Source: Anaerolineales bacterium (GTDB lineage Bacteria; Chloroflexota; Anaerolineae; Anaerolineales; Villigracilaceae). Taken from it: a DNA stretch of 37,313 nucleotides. The notes below the pieces were generated by a model, which was not told the origin of the DNA, made no database searches, and worked only from the letters and a program-made list of their open reading frames with translations. The position numbers and the translations under genes were made by a program. The stretch is from NCBI GenBank assembly GCA_025938055.1, contig JAICQC010000004.1:1-37313 (forward strand). The letters are read 5' to 3'. The stretch's first letter is position 1. Each line of letters starts with the position of its first letter. Shown here in pieces: positions 1-8,335 of this stretch.

Positions 1-708
1 AAGGTGCAGGATGCCTATTCGATGCGCTCGACGCCGCAGGTGATCGGCGCGGCGCGGGATGCCATCGAGTATGCACGTACACAGGTACACACGGAACTTA
101 ATGGCGTCGGGGACAATCCGATCTTTATCCCTGAGGACAACCTGACGCTGACCGGCGCGAACTTCCAGGGCACGCCCGTCTCGCTGCCGATGGATATGGC
201 GGGTATTGCGATCACGATGATCTGTGTACTCTCGGAGCGGCGGATGAACCGTCTGACGAACCCGGCTCTCTCGCAGGGACTGCCGGATTTCCTTGCCCAC
301 GAGCCCGGCTTCTATTCGGGGATGATGCTCAGCCAGTACACCGCCGACCATCTGATCGTGGAGCAGCGGATTTTATCTGCCCCCGCGAGCATTCAATCCA
401 TCCCTGCCGCGGCGGATCAGGAGGACTTCGTTTCGATGGGGCTGAATACAGCGCTCAAGAACGGGCAGATCCTCGACAATGCCTATGGCGTGCTGGGCAT
501 CGAGTTCATGGCCGCCGCGCAGGCACTGGACTTCCGCGAGTTCCAGCCGGGAAAAGGGACGCAGTGTGCGCGGGAGGTGATCCGTAAACATGTGGAACAC
601 CTGCACGTGGACCGTCCGTTGTATAACGATCACAACACGATGAAGGAGCTGGTGAAGCGTGGCGAGATTTTGGAAGAGGTGGAAAAGGTCGTGGGGCGGT
701 TTGCCTGA
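1..708 (+). CDS. Aromatic amino acid ammonia-lyase (HAL/PAL/TAL family), 3' part
   Basis: This is the C-terminal ~235 residues of an ammonia-lyase of the histidine/phenylalanine/tyrosine lyase family. The reading frame is open to the left edge, so the start and the MIO-forming Ala-Ser-Gly loop lie outside the window. The visible part begins with the family's QDxYSxR block followed by PQV, then has GDNP, LSERR, SGMM and a QED motif with downstream VSMG, all typical of the second half of HutH-like enzymes. These enzymes eliminate ammonia from an aromatic amino acid to give an acrylate in the cytoplasm. The substrate (His, Phe or Tyr) or an aminomutase activity cannot be decided because the selectivity residues near the N-terminus are missing. 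Its stop codon shares one base with the next start (TGATG), so the genes are probably co-transcribed. Confidence 0.9.
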   Translation, partial: KVQDAYSMRSTPQVIGAARDAIEYARTQVHTELNGVGDNPIFIPEDNLTLTGANFQGTPVSLPMDMAGIAITMICVLSERRMNRLTNPALSQGLPDFLAHEPGFYSGMMLSQYTADHLIVEQRILSAPASIQSIPAAADQEDFVSMGLNTALKNGQILDNAYGVLGIEFMAAAQALDFREFQPGKGTQCAREVIRKHVEHLHVDRPLYNDHNTMKELVKRGEILEEVEKVVGRFA

Positions 709-1460
709 TGTTTTCCGTCATGTATCATTCCCTCCTGATCGGTGCAGCGCTGTTTGTGCCTGTCCCTTTTCTGGATGACCGGCTGGCGACCTTTCTCTGG
801 AAACACATGGTCGCTGACCTGGCAAAGATCCATAAAAGGAATTTGACGAAAGAGCAGATCCTTGCCCTCTCGTACCAGTCCCGGTTTGCGCTCTCGGATG
901 GCTGTATGGTCGTTCTCACGCGGATCCTTAGGCAATTGTTTCAGGAGATATTGTTCTTCCTGGAGTGGCGCAAGGCGATCAACCTGGCAGCGGATGCGTA
1001 TTATTCGGGTTATCTGCTGAATGAATTATTTGCCTACGAGGGGTTCGACCCGGCAAGAACGGGACAGTATGCTGTTGCCCTGCAAAAAGCCAAACAAGGG
1101 ATAAACACGAAACTGGTTAAGGGCGTCTTTCGGGGTACGTTTCGCTCGGGCAAAGGTGGGCTGGCATCCATCGTCAAATGGCTTTCCAGTATTACGGTTG
1201 GATATGTGAAAGACTCATGGACCCGCAGGAAAAACAAAAAGAAGCCGGGGGCTGTATCCGAAGATCAGATGGAGAATTTTTTTGAGATGCATAAATCCAG
1301 ATTCCAGACGCTGTTGAAGGAGTTGATCGCAAGCCTGCAAACCGGAATTGGCGACCTGCCGCAGGAGCATTTTGATGATTTGAGAGAGCGGCTGTTCGTT
1401 GAACTCCGCAACCTGGAAACAACATCAGGTAATCCCTTCGATTCAACAGGGAAAATATGA
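708..1460 (+). CDS. Conserved-looking hypothetical protein, 250 aa
   Basis: I do not recognise this protein. It starts with ATG overlapping the previous stop by one base and its own stop overlaps the esterase start (ATGA), so it sits in a translationally coupled run of four genes. The first ~25 residues are hydrophobic (LLIGAALFVPVPF) and are followed by DDRL and a helical region with many charged residues. A lysine-rich stretch around residues 165-183 (TRRKNKKK) separates a C-terminal helical part that ends in polar, Asn/Ser-rich sequence. There is no Cys cluster, lipobox or catalytic signature visible. A peripheral or weakly membrane-associated helical protein fits the composition, but this is inference only. 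Coding status is supported by the tight overlaps on both sides. Confidence 0.75.
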   Translation: MFSVMYHSLLIGAALFVPVPFLDDRLATFLWKHMVADLAKIHKRNLTKEQILALSYQSRFALSDGCMVVLTRILRQLFQEILFFLEWRKAINLAADAYYSGYLLNELFAYEGFDPARTGQYAVALQKAKQGINTKLVKGVFRGTFRSGKGGLASIVKWLSSITVGYVKDSWTRRKNKKKPGAVSEDQMENFFEMHKSRFQTLLKELIASLQTGIGDLPQEHFDDLRERLFVELRNLETTSGNPFDSTGKI

Positions 1461-2260
1461 TCCTCAACGAAATCTATTTCTTTTCAGACACCTTAGGTTT
1501 TGATACCTCGATGTATGTGCTCATGCCCAGGCGTACTCTGTCGGAAATGAAGAGCAAGCGTACGCCAAAGGTTCGCACGCTGTATCTTTTGCACGGTCAC
1601 TCCGATGACCATACTGCCTGGCAGCGCTACACATCGATTGAGCGCTATGCAGAAGGCTTGAATCTGGCGATTGTGATGCCCGCCGTCCATTTGAGTTTTT
1701 ATAACGATATGGCACACGGCGGCAAATACTGGCAATTTATCAGCGAAGAAGTGCCTGCGGTGGTGCGCGAAATGTTCTCGTTGTCGTCTGCGCGTAAGGA
1801 TAACTTTGTGGCGGGCTTATCCATGGGGGGCTATGGCGCGTTTAAGATGGCGTTGACTTATCCTGAACGCTTCGCTGCTGCAGCGAGTCTTTCGGGCGCG
1901 CTGGATATCCGTAGCGTGCTCAATCCTCGTCATCGGCCAAATAACAAAGCCTGGCAGGCGGAGATGTACGCCGTTTTCGGGGACATAAGCAAGGTGCCGG
2001 GCAGTAAGCATGATCTGATGACGCTGGTGAAGAAGGCAGCGAAAGGATCCATCAAACCCCGGCTCTATCAATGCTGCGGCACGCAGGATTTTCTGCATGA
2101 AGACAATATCCGCTTTCGCGAGGCTGTTGCCAAGCTGCCTCTCGACCTCACCTATGAAGAAGGACCTGGCGAGCACAACTGGGCGTACTGGGATATGATG
2201 ATCCAGAATGTGTTGAAGTGGATGTTTCGTAGACCGTTGACCATGGACGATAGACGATGA
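1457..2260 (+). CDS. Alpha/beta-hydrolase esterase (esterase D / tributyrin esterase type)
   Basis: A 267-residue cytoplasmic-looking serine esterase of the PF00756 (putative esterase) family. The fold landmarks are visible: YLLHGHSDD after the first strands (residues ~43-51, oxyanion region), the nucleophile elbow GLSMGG with Ser122, a plausible acid Asp211 in GTQDF, and His240 in GEHNW. Family members hydrolyse small acyl esters, S-formylglutathione or acetyl groups on carbohydrates. The start ATG lies within the ATGA overlap with the upstream gene, and the stop overlaps the GH5 gene in the same way, so the three are probably translated together. The pairing with a glycanase makes a deacylation role on plant or microbial polysaccharide fragments plausible, but the protein has no signal peptide, so it would act inside the cell. 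Confidence 0.88.
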   Translation: MILNEIYFFSDTLGFDTSMYVLMPRRTLSEMKSKRTPKVRTLYLLHGHSDDHTAWQRYTSIERYAEGLNLAIVMPAVHLSFYNDMAHGGKYWQFISEEVPAVVREMFSLSSARKDNFVAGLSMGGYGAFKMALTYPERFAAAASLSGALDIRSVLNPRHRPNNKAWQAEMYAVFGDISKVPGSKHDLMTLVKKAAKGSIKPRLYQCCGTQDFLHEDNIRFREAVAKLPLDLTYEEGPGEHNWAYWDMMIQNVLKWMFRRPLTMDDRR

Positions 2261-3357
2261 GACGATTTGTTTTATTAACTCCCCTCCTGCTTCTTGTTTT
2301 TTCTGCCTGTGTGCCTGCGCCCATTCCACCCACGAGCACTCCTACTGCTCTACCTACGGAGACGCCGATGCCGCCTACCTCCACGCCTGAACCGACAGAC
2401 ACTCCCACACCGGAGCCCACGGCAACGCCAAACGTACCTATAACCCTGCGGCGCGGGGTCAACTTTGGCAACATGCTCGAAGCGCCGAACGAAGGCGAGT
2501 GGGGACTCACCGTCCAGGAGGAATATTTCGACTTGGTCAAGGAGGCAGGCTTTGACTTCGTCCGTTTGCCGGTACGGTGGAATTCGCACGCCGAACCGGA
2601 GTGGCCCTACACGGTCGACCCAGCGTTCTTCGCCCGTGTGGATGAAGTGGTCGGCTGGGCGTTGGAACGAGACCTTGCGATCATCGTTGACTTCCATCAT
2701 TATGAAGAGATGGCGTGGGACCCATGGAGTCACAAGGACAGGTTTCTCGGCATCTGGCAGCAGGTTGCCGAACACTATCAAGATTATCCACCCAACGTCT
2801 TGTTCGAATTGCTCAACGAGCCGAACGACCACCTCAATGCGTCCCTGTGGAACCAGTATCTCGCGGAGGCGCTGGTGATTGTCCGTGAGACGAACCCCAC
2901 GCGGGATGTCATTATCGGTCCAGTTAATTGGAATGCCTATGACTGGGTTTCCACCGTCGACGTGCCAAATGATGAGCATCTCATTGTCACGTTCCATTAT
3001 TATTTGCCGTTCCAATTTACACATCAGGGTGCGGAATGGGTCGGAGCGGAAGCAGAGGGATGGCTCGACACCACCTGGGATGCGACGGAGACAGAAAGGG
3101 CTGAGATCCGCGCCCACTTTGACTCGGTTGCGGATTGGGCACGACGAAATGGGAACGTACGTATTTTGCTAGGCGAGTTTGGCGCGTACTCCAGGGCTCC
3201 ACAGGACTCAAGAGTCCGCTGGACGGAATTCGTCGCGCGCGAGGCGGAACGTCAAGGCTTTGCCTGGGGGTACTGGGAACTGGCATCAGGCTTTGGAATA
3301 TATGACCCGGACGCAAACGTTTGGCGGGAAGATTTGTTGAAGGCGTTAATCCCCTAA
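2257..3357 (+). CDS. GH5-type glycoside hydrolase lipoprotein (endoglucanase-like)
   Basis: A 366-residue secreted lipoprotein. Residues 1-18 form a lipoprotein signal ending in FSAC with Cys18 as the lipidation site. Residues ~20-60 are a Thr/Pro-rich linker that would hold the enzyme off the membrane. The catalytic part starts near residue 63 with RRGVNFGNML, a hallmark of GH5 cellulases, followed by VRLPVRW and VDFHH. The acid/base is Glu188 in ELLNEP and the nucleophile is Glu307 in LLGEFG. All expected GH5 catalytic residues are present, and the length is normal for a single catalytic domain without a carbohydrate-binding module. Endo-beta-1,4-glucan or a related beta-glucan or mannan is the likely substrate. 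It overlaps the esterase by 4 bases, and a 12-bp inverted repeat follows 8 bases after the stop. Confidence 0.93.
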   Translation: MRRFVLLTPLLLLVFSACVPAPIPPTSTPTALPTETPMPPTSTPEPTDTPTPEPTATPNVPITLRRGVNFGNMLEAPNEGEWGLTVQEEYFDLVKEAGFDFVRLPVRWNSHAEPEWPYTVDPAFFARVDEVVGWALERDLAIIVDFHHYEEMAWDPWSHKDRFLGIWQQVAEHYQDYPPNVLFELLNEPNDHLNASLWNQYLAEALVIVRETNPTRDVIIGPVNWNAYDWVSTVDVPNDEHLIVTFHYYLPFQFTHQGAEWVGAEAEGWLDTTWDATETERAEIRAHFDSVADWARRNGNVRILLGEFGAYSRAPQDSRVRWTEFVAREAERQGFAWGYWELASGFGIYDPDANVWREDLLKALIP

Positions 3358-3365
3358 AGGAATAC

Positions 3366-3420
3366 GCCTTGCGAAGGTTGAGATCCTTCGGCTCCGCCTC
3401 AGGACATGCCTTCGCAAGGC
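3366..3420 (+). repeat. 12-bp inverted repeat / hairpin after the GH5 gene
   Basis: GCCTTGCGAAGG at 3366-3377 is the perfect reverse complement of 3409-3420. The 31-base interior contains smaller complementary blocks (ATCCTTCGG, CTCAGGAC). It lies between convergent genes (GH5 stop at 3357, flavoprotein stop at 3444), so it can serve as a terminator on either strand, although no clean T-run follows. The interior resembles part of the palindromic element at 12274-12448 (CCTGAGC...CGAAGG), which suggests a dispersed repeat rather than a purpose-built terminator. Confidence 0.7.
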
Positions 3421-3443
3421 TCGCTTTCACAAAGCATCAGCGT

Positions 3444-4685
3444 TCATCCGTGTTTCTCTGTGGCGAACTCTGACTTAAGCCATTTCAATACACCCATCCC
3501 TGCTGTATAACCACTGGCGAAACAGGCGGTCAGTAAATACCCGCCGGTCGGCGCTTCCCAGTCCAGCATTTCACCGGCACAGAAGACTCCCGGCAGCGAG
3601 CGCAGCATCAGGTTTTCATCCAGCGATTCGAACGTCACACCGCCCGCGCTGCTGATGGCTTCATCGAGTGGGCGCAGGGCAATCAATGGGATTGGCAGCT
3701 TTTTGATAAAAGAGGCAAGCTTCTCTGTACTCGCCGTGCTTGCAAAGTCTGCCTTGGTTAGGAACTCACGCAATAAACCTGCTTTCACACCTCTGATCCC
3801 CGCTGCCTTTTCAAGGTGGCTTGCCATGCTCCGCGATCCGCGCGGCTTGGCTAACCTTTCGGTCAGCCATTCCAATGTTCGGTCAGGAGCCATATCCAGC
3901 AAAATCGTTGCTTTTCCTTTTGCTGAAATTTCATCACGGATCAGCGCCGAAGCCGTGTAGATCAGGCTTCCTTCCACGCCCTCTTTTGTAATGATGAACT
4001 CGCCCTGCTGACGGAACGCCCCGAATGAGAGCACCACCGACTTGACCGGATGACCATCAAAGCGCTCGCGGAAATGCGGGCTCCAGTTCACGTCGAACCC
4101 GCAGTTGGAAGGCTTCAACGGCTCTACCCGCGCTCCCACCCGTTCCAGCCAGGGAACCCAGGCACCGTCCGAGCCGAGGCGCGACCAGCTCCCGCCGCCC
4201 AGGGCGAGCACGGTCACATCTGCTTTGATTGCTATCTCACCAACTGGTCTCATAAACTGTAAAGACTGATCGGGGAGCCAACCCATCCATCTATGACGCG
4301 TGTGAAAGGCTACGCTTGAATCGGTTAATCGCTGGAGCCACGCCCTGAGCAGCGGGCTGGCTTTCATCCCTTTGGGAAAGACGCGCCCGGAGGTTCCCAC
4401 GAACGTTTCTCTACCAAATCCGTGTACCCACTCACGTAGGTCGTCGGGACCGAAGCGCTTCAACATCGGTTCGATTTGAGTGCGGCGCGTTCCATAACGA
4501 GAGACAAATTGTTCGAACGGTTCGGAGTGCGTAATATTCAACCCGCTCTTGCCCGCCATTAAAAATTTCCGGCCCAGCGACGGCATGGAATCATAAACGT
4601 CAACTTTCAGGCCGCGCTGGCTGATGACCTCCGCAGCCATCAAGCCCGCTGGTCCACCGCCGATGACGATCACTGTCTTATTCAT
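3444..4685 (-). CDS. HI0933-type FAD flavoprotein (TIGR03862-like, BaiN relatives)
   Basis: A 413-residue soluble flavoprotein. The N-terminus has a Rossmann FAD motif, VIVIGGGPAGLMAAE (residues 5-19), and an acidic residue at the end of the second strand. The family signature GRKFLMAGKSGLNITHSE follows at about residues 38-55. A C-terminal FAD-binding region contains GVFCAGEMLDWEAPTGGY, where the GYLLTACFASG tail closes the fold. Relatives are described as NAD(P)/FAD-dependent oxidoreductases of uncertain substrate, and one branch (BaiN) reduces bile-acid intermediates. There is no evidence for that substrate here. The gene is monocistronic in appearance, convergent with the GH5 gene. A TATAAT box ends only 6 bases before the ATG, so the mRNA may be leaderless. 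Confidence 0.9.
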   Translation of the reverse strand: MNKTVIVIGGGPAGLMAAEVISQRGLKVDVYDSMPSLGRKFLMAGKSGLNITHSEPFEQFVSRYGTRRTQIEPMLKRFGPDDLREWVHGFGRETFVGTSGRVFPKGMKASPLLRAWLQRLTDSSVAFHTRHRWMGWLPDQSLQFMRPVGEIAIKADVTVLALGGGSWSRLGSDGAWVPWLERVGARVEPLKPSNCGFDVNWSPHFRERFDGHPVKSVVLSFGAFRQQGEFIITKEGVEGSLIYTASALIRDEISAKGKATILLDMAPDRTLEWLTERLAKPRGSRSMASHLEKAAGIRGVKAGLLREFLTKADFASTASTEKLASFIKKLPIPLIALRPLDEAISSAGGVTFESLDENLMLRSLPGVFCAGEMLDWEAPTGGYLLTACFASGYTAGMGVLKWLKSEFATEKHG

Positions 4686-4691
4686 GTTGTG

Positions 4692-4697
4692 ATTATA
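4692..4697 (-). promoter_or_regulatory. Putative -10 box (TATAAT) for a leaderless transcript
   Basis: On the minus strand TATAAT occupies 4697 to 4692 and is followed by 6 bases and then the ATG at 4685. With the usual 6-7 base distance from -10 to the transcription start, transcription would begin at or next to the A of ATG. No Shine-Dalgarno sequence lies between. A good -35 box is not evident, so this rests on the -10 alone. Confidence 0.45.
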
Positions 4698-4816
4698 AGG
4701 AGAAACTCTTATTTTACGTGGATCACGATCTTATCAAGATACGGCTGCGGCAACAGCCACAATCCCAAGCGGGGCAACACAAATGCTTACAGTCGTCGTG
4801 ATTGGTCCATACCACT

Positions 4817-6037
4817 TTAGTGATCCGATACTTCGTTCGCGATCCACTGCCGAACCTGGCTGGGAGTTACGGGCTCTGCCAACAAACGGGAGAAATAACC
4901 ATCCCGGTTCCCGTGCGTGAATAATTCCTCCAGGAGGTCACGTCCTACAAAATACGTGAAGATGTAGGAACGGTCGAGCGGATTCGAGATAAACCTGATC
5001 AAATGGTCGGCTTCCCCATCTGAATTCAAGCCATACTTCTGTGCATATTCCTTGATCTCCTGCGCGCTTTTCTTCTGGTCATACATCATGAAGGCGGCGT
5101 TTCCTGCCAGGCTCTCCAGTTTGCGTTCTGCGCGACTGATCTCCATCATCACCCCGGCATCGATATGAGTCATGTCCGCGCAGGGCAGGAGTTCCTTCCG
5201 GTACCAGTCTTCGAGCTCATCATCGGTGAGAATGGTTTCCAACGCGGTCGTTGCAATTCCCTCCGAAATGACGCAACTGGGCGCGTTGATCAAGGTCACG
5301 AGATGTTCCTGGCGGTTCTTTTGTCTAATGAGCTTTGAATCTTTGATGCAAAGTTCTGTGTGGTGACCTGGATATCCTTCATGGGCAAACAACTCCACCA
5401 ACCCGTTCACCCGCTGCGGCACGTCGATATTCGCCTCGATGGTTGATTGGTAATTTCCTGCATACCAGTTGTACGCCATCCAGGGCTGATCTGTCACAAA
5501 CTCCACGCTGAAGGCTTCTCCATCGGGGAGGTTGAACTTCCTGTTTGTCAACTCACGCAGTCTATCCGTGACAACGGGAAGAAGCTCTTTGACCTTCTCG
5601 ATGGGAATTTCAAGCGATTGGTTCCAGTGTTCCAGGCGCTCTTTTAGTGGACCTTTTCCCGGAAGCACTTGATCCAGTTCTTTCTGGACTTCCAGGAAAA
5701 TCGATTCGTCCCTCCATACCGCTTCGATATCAAAAAGCTCACGGACTTCTTCCGTGAGCGATACCTCTTTGCCTTCGAGCAGACGGAGAATCATCCGCAT
5801 CGCCCGGACCTGACGGGTAAGAAAGTCTTTTCGCTGCTCGTCCAGGTCATCCGCCTGAGAAAGGATCGATGCGAGTTGCCTTGATCTATCTGTCAGTTCA
5901 GGAACGGGCAGCTTTCCGTTCCCATTTACCTCCTGCGCCCACTCCTTCGGTCCGATATAGGCATCGACATAGCCTGGCGAATGTTCATTGATCGCCAGTG
6001 CCAGTTTGACATATTCCTCAGTAAATTGGGGGTCAAT
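4817..6037 (-). CDS. DUF885-type protein with HEGYPGHH motif; non-ATG start
   Basis: The first in-frame ATG is at 5800 (327 aa), but the frame stays open and clearly protein-like for about 80 more codons upstream (PGYVDAYIGPKEW, LTDRSRQLASILSQ), with no in-frame ATG. A strong purine-rich site (TTGAGGAGAGA, 6060-6050) lies before that stretch. I therefore place the start near an ATT at 6037, giving about 406 aa. ATC at 6049 and ATA at 6046 are alternatives. The body carries HEGYPGHH (about residues 219-226 in this numbering), the signature of the DUF885 family, whose members are thought to be metal-dependent hydrolases/peptidases. A further conserved-looking acid, EGIATTALE, follows. No signal peptide is visible, so it is probably cytoplasmic. 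The upstream gene stops at 6116 in the same frame. Confidence 0.78.
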   Translation of the reverse strand: MDPQFTEEYVKLALAINEHSPGYVDAYIGPKEWAQEVNGNGKLPVPELTDRSRQLASILSQADDLDEQRKDFLTRQVRAMRMILRLLEGKEVSLTEEVRELFDIEAVWRDESIFLEVQKELDQVLPGKGPLKERLEHWNQSLEIPIEKVKELLPVVTDRLRELTNRKFNLPDGEAFSVEFVTDQPWMAYNWYAGNYQSTIEANIDVPQRVNGLVELFAHEGYPGHHTELCIKDSKLIRQKNRQEHLVTLINAPSCVISEGIATTALETILTDDELEDWYRKELLPCADMTHIDAGVMMEISRAERKLESLAGNAAFMMYDQKKSAQEIKEYAQKYGLNSDGEADHLIRFISNPLDRSYIFTYFVGRDLLEELFTHGNRDGYFSRLLAEPVTPSQVRQWIANEVSDH

Positions 6038-6115
6038 GCTTGCTATGATTCTCTCCTCAAAAGCGCGTGAATTGTAAAGAATACTGAATAGGTAGCAGGA
6101 CTGCTTGCTCCGATC

Positions 6116-7177
6116 CTAGGGTTCCACGCCGACCACACCGCCCAGAGCGTTCAGCTTCAACGTCCACGTGCTGCCGATCGCAAATTGCTGGAACTCAGAG
6201 ACTGTATCGGGTGAATACGTTTCCTGTTCCCCGTTATCTGTTGCAAAGGTCACGGTCAGGTCTTCTGATTCTTGCCCGAGCCGTTGACCGCTGGATATAC
6301 TTGGGTCTTCATAAATGGGCTGGAGAGTATCACCGTCCAGCATGTAGGTTTGGATGGTCGTCCACTCATCCACGGTATAGGAACAATACTGTTGCGTCTC
6401 CGTATGACATTCCTCCACCACTTCCGAGTAGCCGTTGCCTCGATCGATTGTCCTTTGCTCGCAAACATCCCGGCTTTCATCTCGACACGATACGTTATAG
6501 GCATCCGAGGGCGGACTGCCTGGCTCGTTGTTGTAATCCACGGCGCGGATCTCCTGTAAAGGGACGGTCGTCTGCCAGTGTACATCCACCACGGTCGCCT
6601 GGACGGATTGGGAGGGGAAGATGAACAGTGCTGCAATTGCTACGCAACAGATGGCAACCGCGGCGAGAATCCCACCAATCAACATCCAGTTGGTCTTTTT
6701 CGGGGCCGTCAGTTTGCCGATGCCAGCCTGCGCCTGCGGCGCCAGGGACGGGGCAACGACTTTGGGCAACGGCGATCCACAATTGGCGCAGAGGGAATTA
6801 CTGCCCGGGTTTTCTGTCCCGCAGTTGTCGCACTTGATCACTTTTGGCTGCTGCGCCGCGGGAGGCACCTGCATCACTCGTCCCTCCGCGCGGGCTTTGC
6901 CTTCTGCTAAATCTCCGCCGCATTGCGAGCAGGTTTTGGCGGTGGCAGGGTTACGCGTGCCGCAGAACCCGCAATGGATGTCTGCACCCGCCTGCGCTGC
7001 CTGGATTGCGTCCTTGTCTGTTACGAATTTTCGTTCGGAGGGAAGTTCAAACTGCACGTTCTCCGGCTGTGGTGCGCCGCAATTTTCACATGTTTTCGAC
7101 CCGCCCTTGTTACGAGTGTCACAGTTCGGGCAGGTCCATTCATTTTGGATATATCCAAGAGTTCGTCTGCGTGCCAT
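6116..7177 (-). CDS. Membrane protein with three N-terminal zinc ribbons
   Basis: A 353-residue protein with three CxxC...CxxC zinc-ribbon modules: CPNC/CENC (residues ~16-33), CGFC/CSQC (~69-87) and CDNC/CANC (~115-133). A single membrane segment follows near residues 163-190 (MLIGGILAAVAICCVAIAALFIF). The C-terminal ~160 residues contain an extracytoplasmic-looking domain with paired cysteines (SCRDESRDVC, ECHTETQQYC). The topology is probably ribbons inside and domain outside. The function is unknown. Zinc-ribbon-plus-TM proteins of this layout often act as sensors or scaffolds, but nothing here identifies a partner. The start ATG has AAGGAG 8 bases upstream, and TATAAT (7208 to 7203, minus strand) gives a plausible promoter with a short leader. 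Confidence 0.85.
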   Translation of the reverse strand: MARRRTLGYIQNEWTCPNCDTRNKGGSKTCENCGAPQPENVQFELPSERKFVTDKDAIQAAQAGADIHCGFCGTRNPATAKTCSQCGGDLAEGKARAEGRVMQVPPAAQQPKVIKCDNCGTENPGSNSLCANCGSPLPKVVAPSLAPQAQAGIGKLTAPKKTNWMLIGGILAAVAICCVAIAALFIFPSQSVQATVVDVHWQTTVPLQEIRAVDYNNEPGSPPSDAYNVSCRDESRDVCEQRTIDRGNGYSEVVEECHTETQQYCSYTVDEWTTIQTYMLDGDTLQPIYEDPSISSGQRLGQESEDLTVTFATDNGEQETYSPDTVSEFQQFAIGSTWTLKLNALGGVVGVEP

Positions 7178-7260
7178 CAGTGCTCCTTTTTCTCAGCGAG
7201 CAATTATAAAAGATGATTTGGAAAAACCACGCTGTTGGCATATTTGTAATTCTCTTCCAA

Positions 7261-8271
7261 TTAGTATCCATGCCACTTGCGGATTTCCTCGATGCGGGAA
7301 TCGCAATCCGGCTCATGATGCGGGTTTGGATCGCCCGCCTCAAACGCCCCTTTGCCGGTCGCCGCGGCAAAGACCGCTTCTGCCCCGTTCGCCACGTTCA
7401 GCGGGTCATAGCCGCCCTCCAGCACAAAGACGATTCTGCTATCACAGAATTCCTCTGCCAGGGCAATGACCTTCTGTGCCAGAATGGAATACCCTGCGGT
7501 GGACAACCCAAGCATGGTGATGGGATCGTTCCAATGCGCGTCGAAGCCGACCGAGACGAGAATCATCTGAGGCTGGAACGCTTCGCTGAACGGGCTAAAT
7601 AGCCGGTCTGCCAGTTCCGCATAGACCCTGTCTCCCGCGCGCGCTGGCAGCGGCACGTTGACGATCCGTTTTCTGGCATGAGGCGCCTCTTCGAGCCAAC
7701 CAGTGCCGGGATAAAACCCGGGCTGATATTGATGCACCGACAAGAACGCGACGCGTTCTTCCTTAAGAAAGGCAGCTTGCGTGCCATTCCCATGATGGGC
7801 ATCATAATCAATGATTGCGACGCGCTCCAGTCCATTTGCAAGCGCATCGCATGCTGCGACGGCAATGTTATTGAAAATGCAAAACCCCATGGCGCGGTCC
7901 GGTTCAGCATGATGCCCAGGCGGGCGAACCAGTGCGAAGGCATTTTTTGCGTCCCCTTTGAGAACAGCGCGAGTGCAGGTAATGACACCACCCGCCGCCC
8001 GTAATGCATCCTCAAAAGAGGATGGTGTGACGTACGTAGGAGCATAGTCAATGATGCCGGGTGCATCCTCTCGACAGACTCTTTCCAATGCCGAGATCAA
8101 CCTGGGATCGTGAACGTACGCGATCTCGTCACGAGTTGCCGGTGTTGTTTCGATTAACTCTGCATCGAACGAGTCAAGCCGCGGAGTTAATACATCCAGC
8201 CTTGCAGGTCGTTCAGGATGATCTGGATAAACATGGCTGGGCGAGGAGACAAGTGTATAAACAGTTTTCAT
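7261..8271 (-). CDS. Histone deacetylase-family zinc amidohydrolase (AcuC/HDAH-like)
   Basis: A 336-residue member of the arginase/deacetylase superfamily. I use the ATG at 8271 (MKTVYTLVSSPSH) because family proteins start directly before the HPERP motif (residues 18-22). An in-frame start 20 codons upstream would add an unrelated segment over a promoter-like TATAAT. Catalytic residues are intact: the tandem His pair PGHH (119-121), the zinc ligands in DYDAHHGNG (Asp155, Asp157 and His159) and a C-terminal GGY. Bacterial relatives deacetylate acetoin-metabolism proteins, polyamines or other acetyl-lysine-like amides. The substrate is open here. GNAT acetyltransferases at 24185 and 24487 are distant and give no functional link. 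A TATAAT ends 7 bases before the ATG, suggesting a leaderless mRNA. Confidence 0.92.
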   Translation of the reverse strand: MKTVYTLVSSPSHVYPDHPERPARLDVLTPRLDSFDAELIETTPATRDEIAYVHDPRLISALERVCREDAPGIIDYAPTYVTPSSFEDALRAAGGVITCTRAVLKGDAKNAFALVRPPGHHAEPDRAMGFCIFNNIAVAACDALANGLERVAIIDYDAHHGNGTQAAFLKEERVAFLSVHQYQPGFYPGTGWLEEAPHARKRIVNVPLPARAGDRVYAELADRLFSPFSEAFQPQMILVSVGFDAHWNDPITMLGLSTAGYSILAQKVIALAEEFCDSRIVFVLEGGYDPLNVANGAEAVFAAATGKGAFEAGDPNPHHEPDCDSRIEEIRKWHGY

Positions 8272-8278
8272 AAATTTA

Positions 8279-8284
8279 ATTATA
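8279..8284 (-). promoter_or_regulatory. Putative -10 box (TATAAT), leaderless start of the deacetylase gene
   Basis: Minus-strand TATAAT at 8284 to 8279 is separated by 7 bases from the ATG at 8271, with no ribosome-binding site in between. This is the second gene in the window with a -10 box directly abutting its start codon (see 4692-4697). The -35 is not convincing. Confidence 0.45.
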
Positions 8285-8335
8285 TTCCCATCCCTGGTCC
8301 TGAGTCCGCAACATGCAGGCAAGGCATACAAGAAA

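Noticed and set aside
6621..7469. A 282-codon plus-strand frame crossing the zinc-ribbon gene and the end of the deacetylase gene
   Set aside because: It spans two real minus-strand genes and their gap, and its composition (Ala/Cys/Arg-rich) is that of an antisense shadow.
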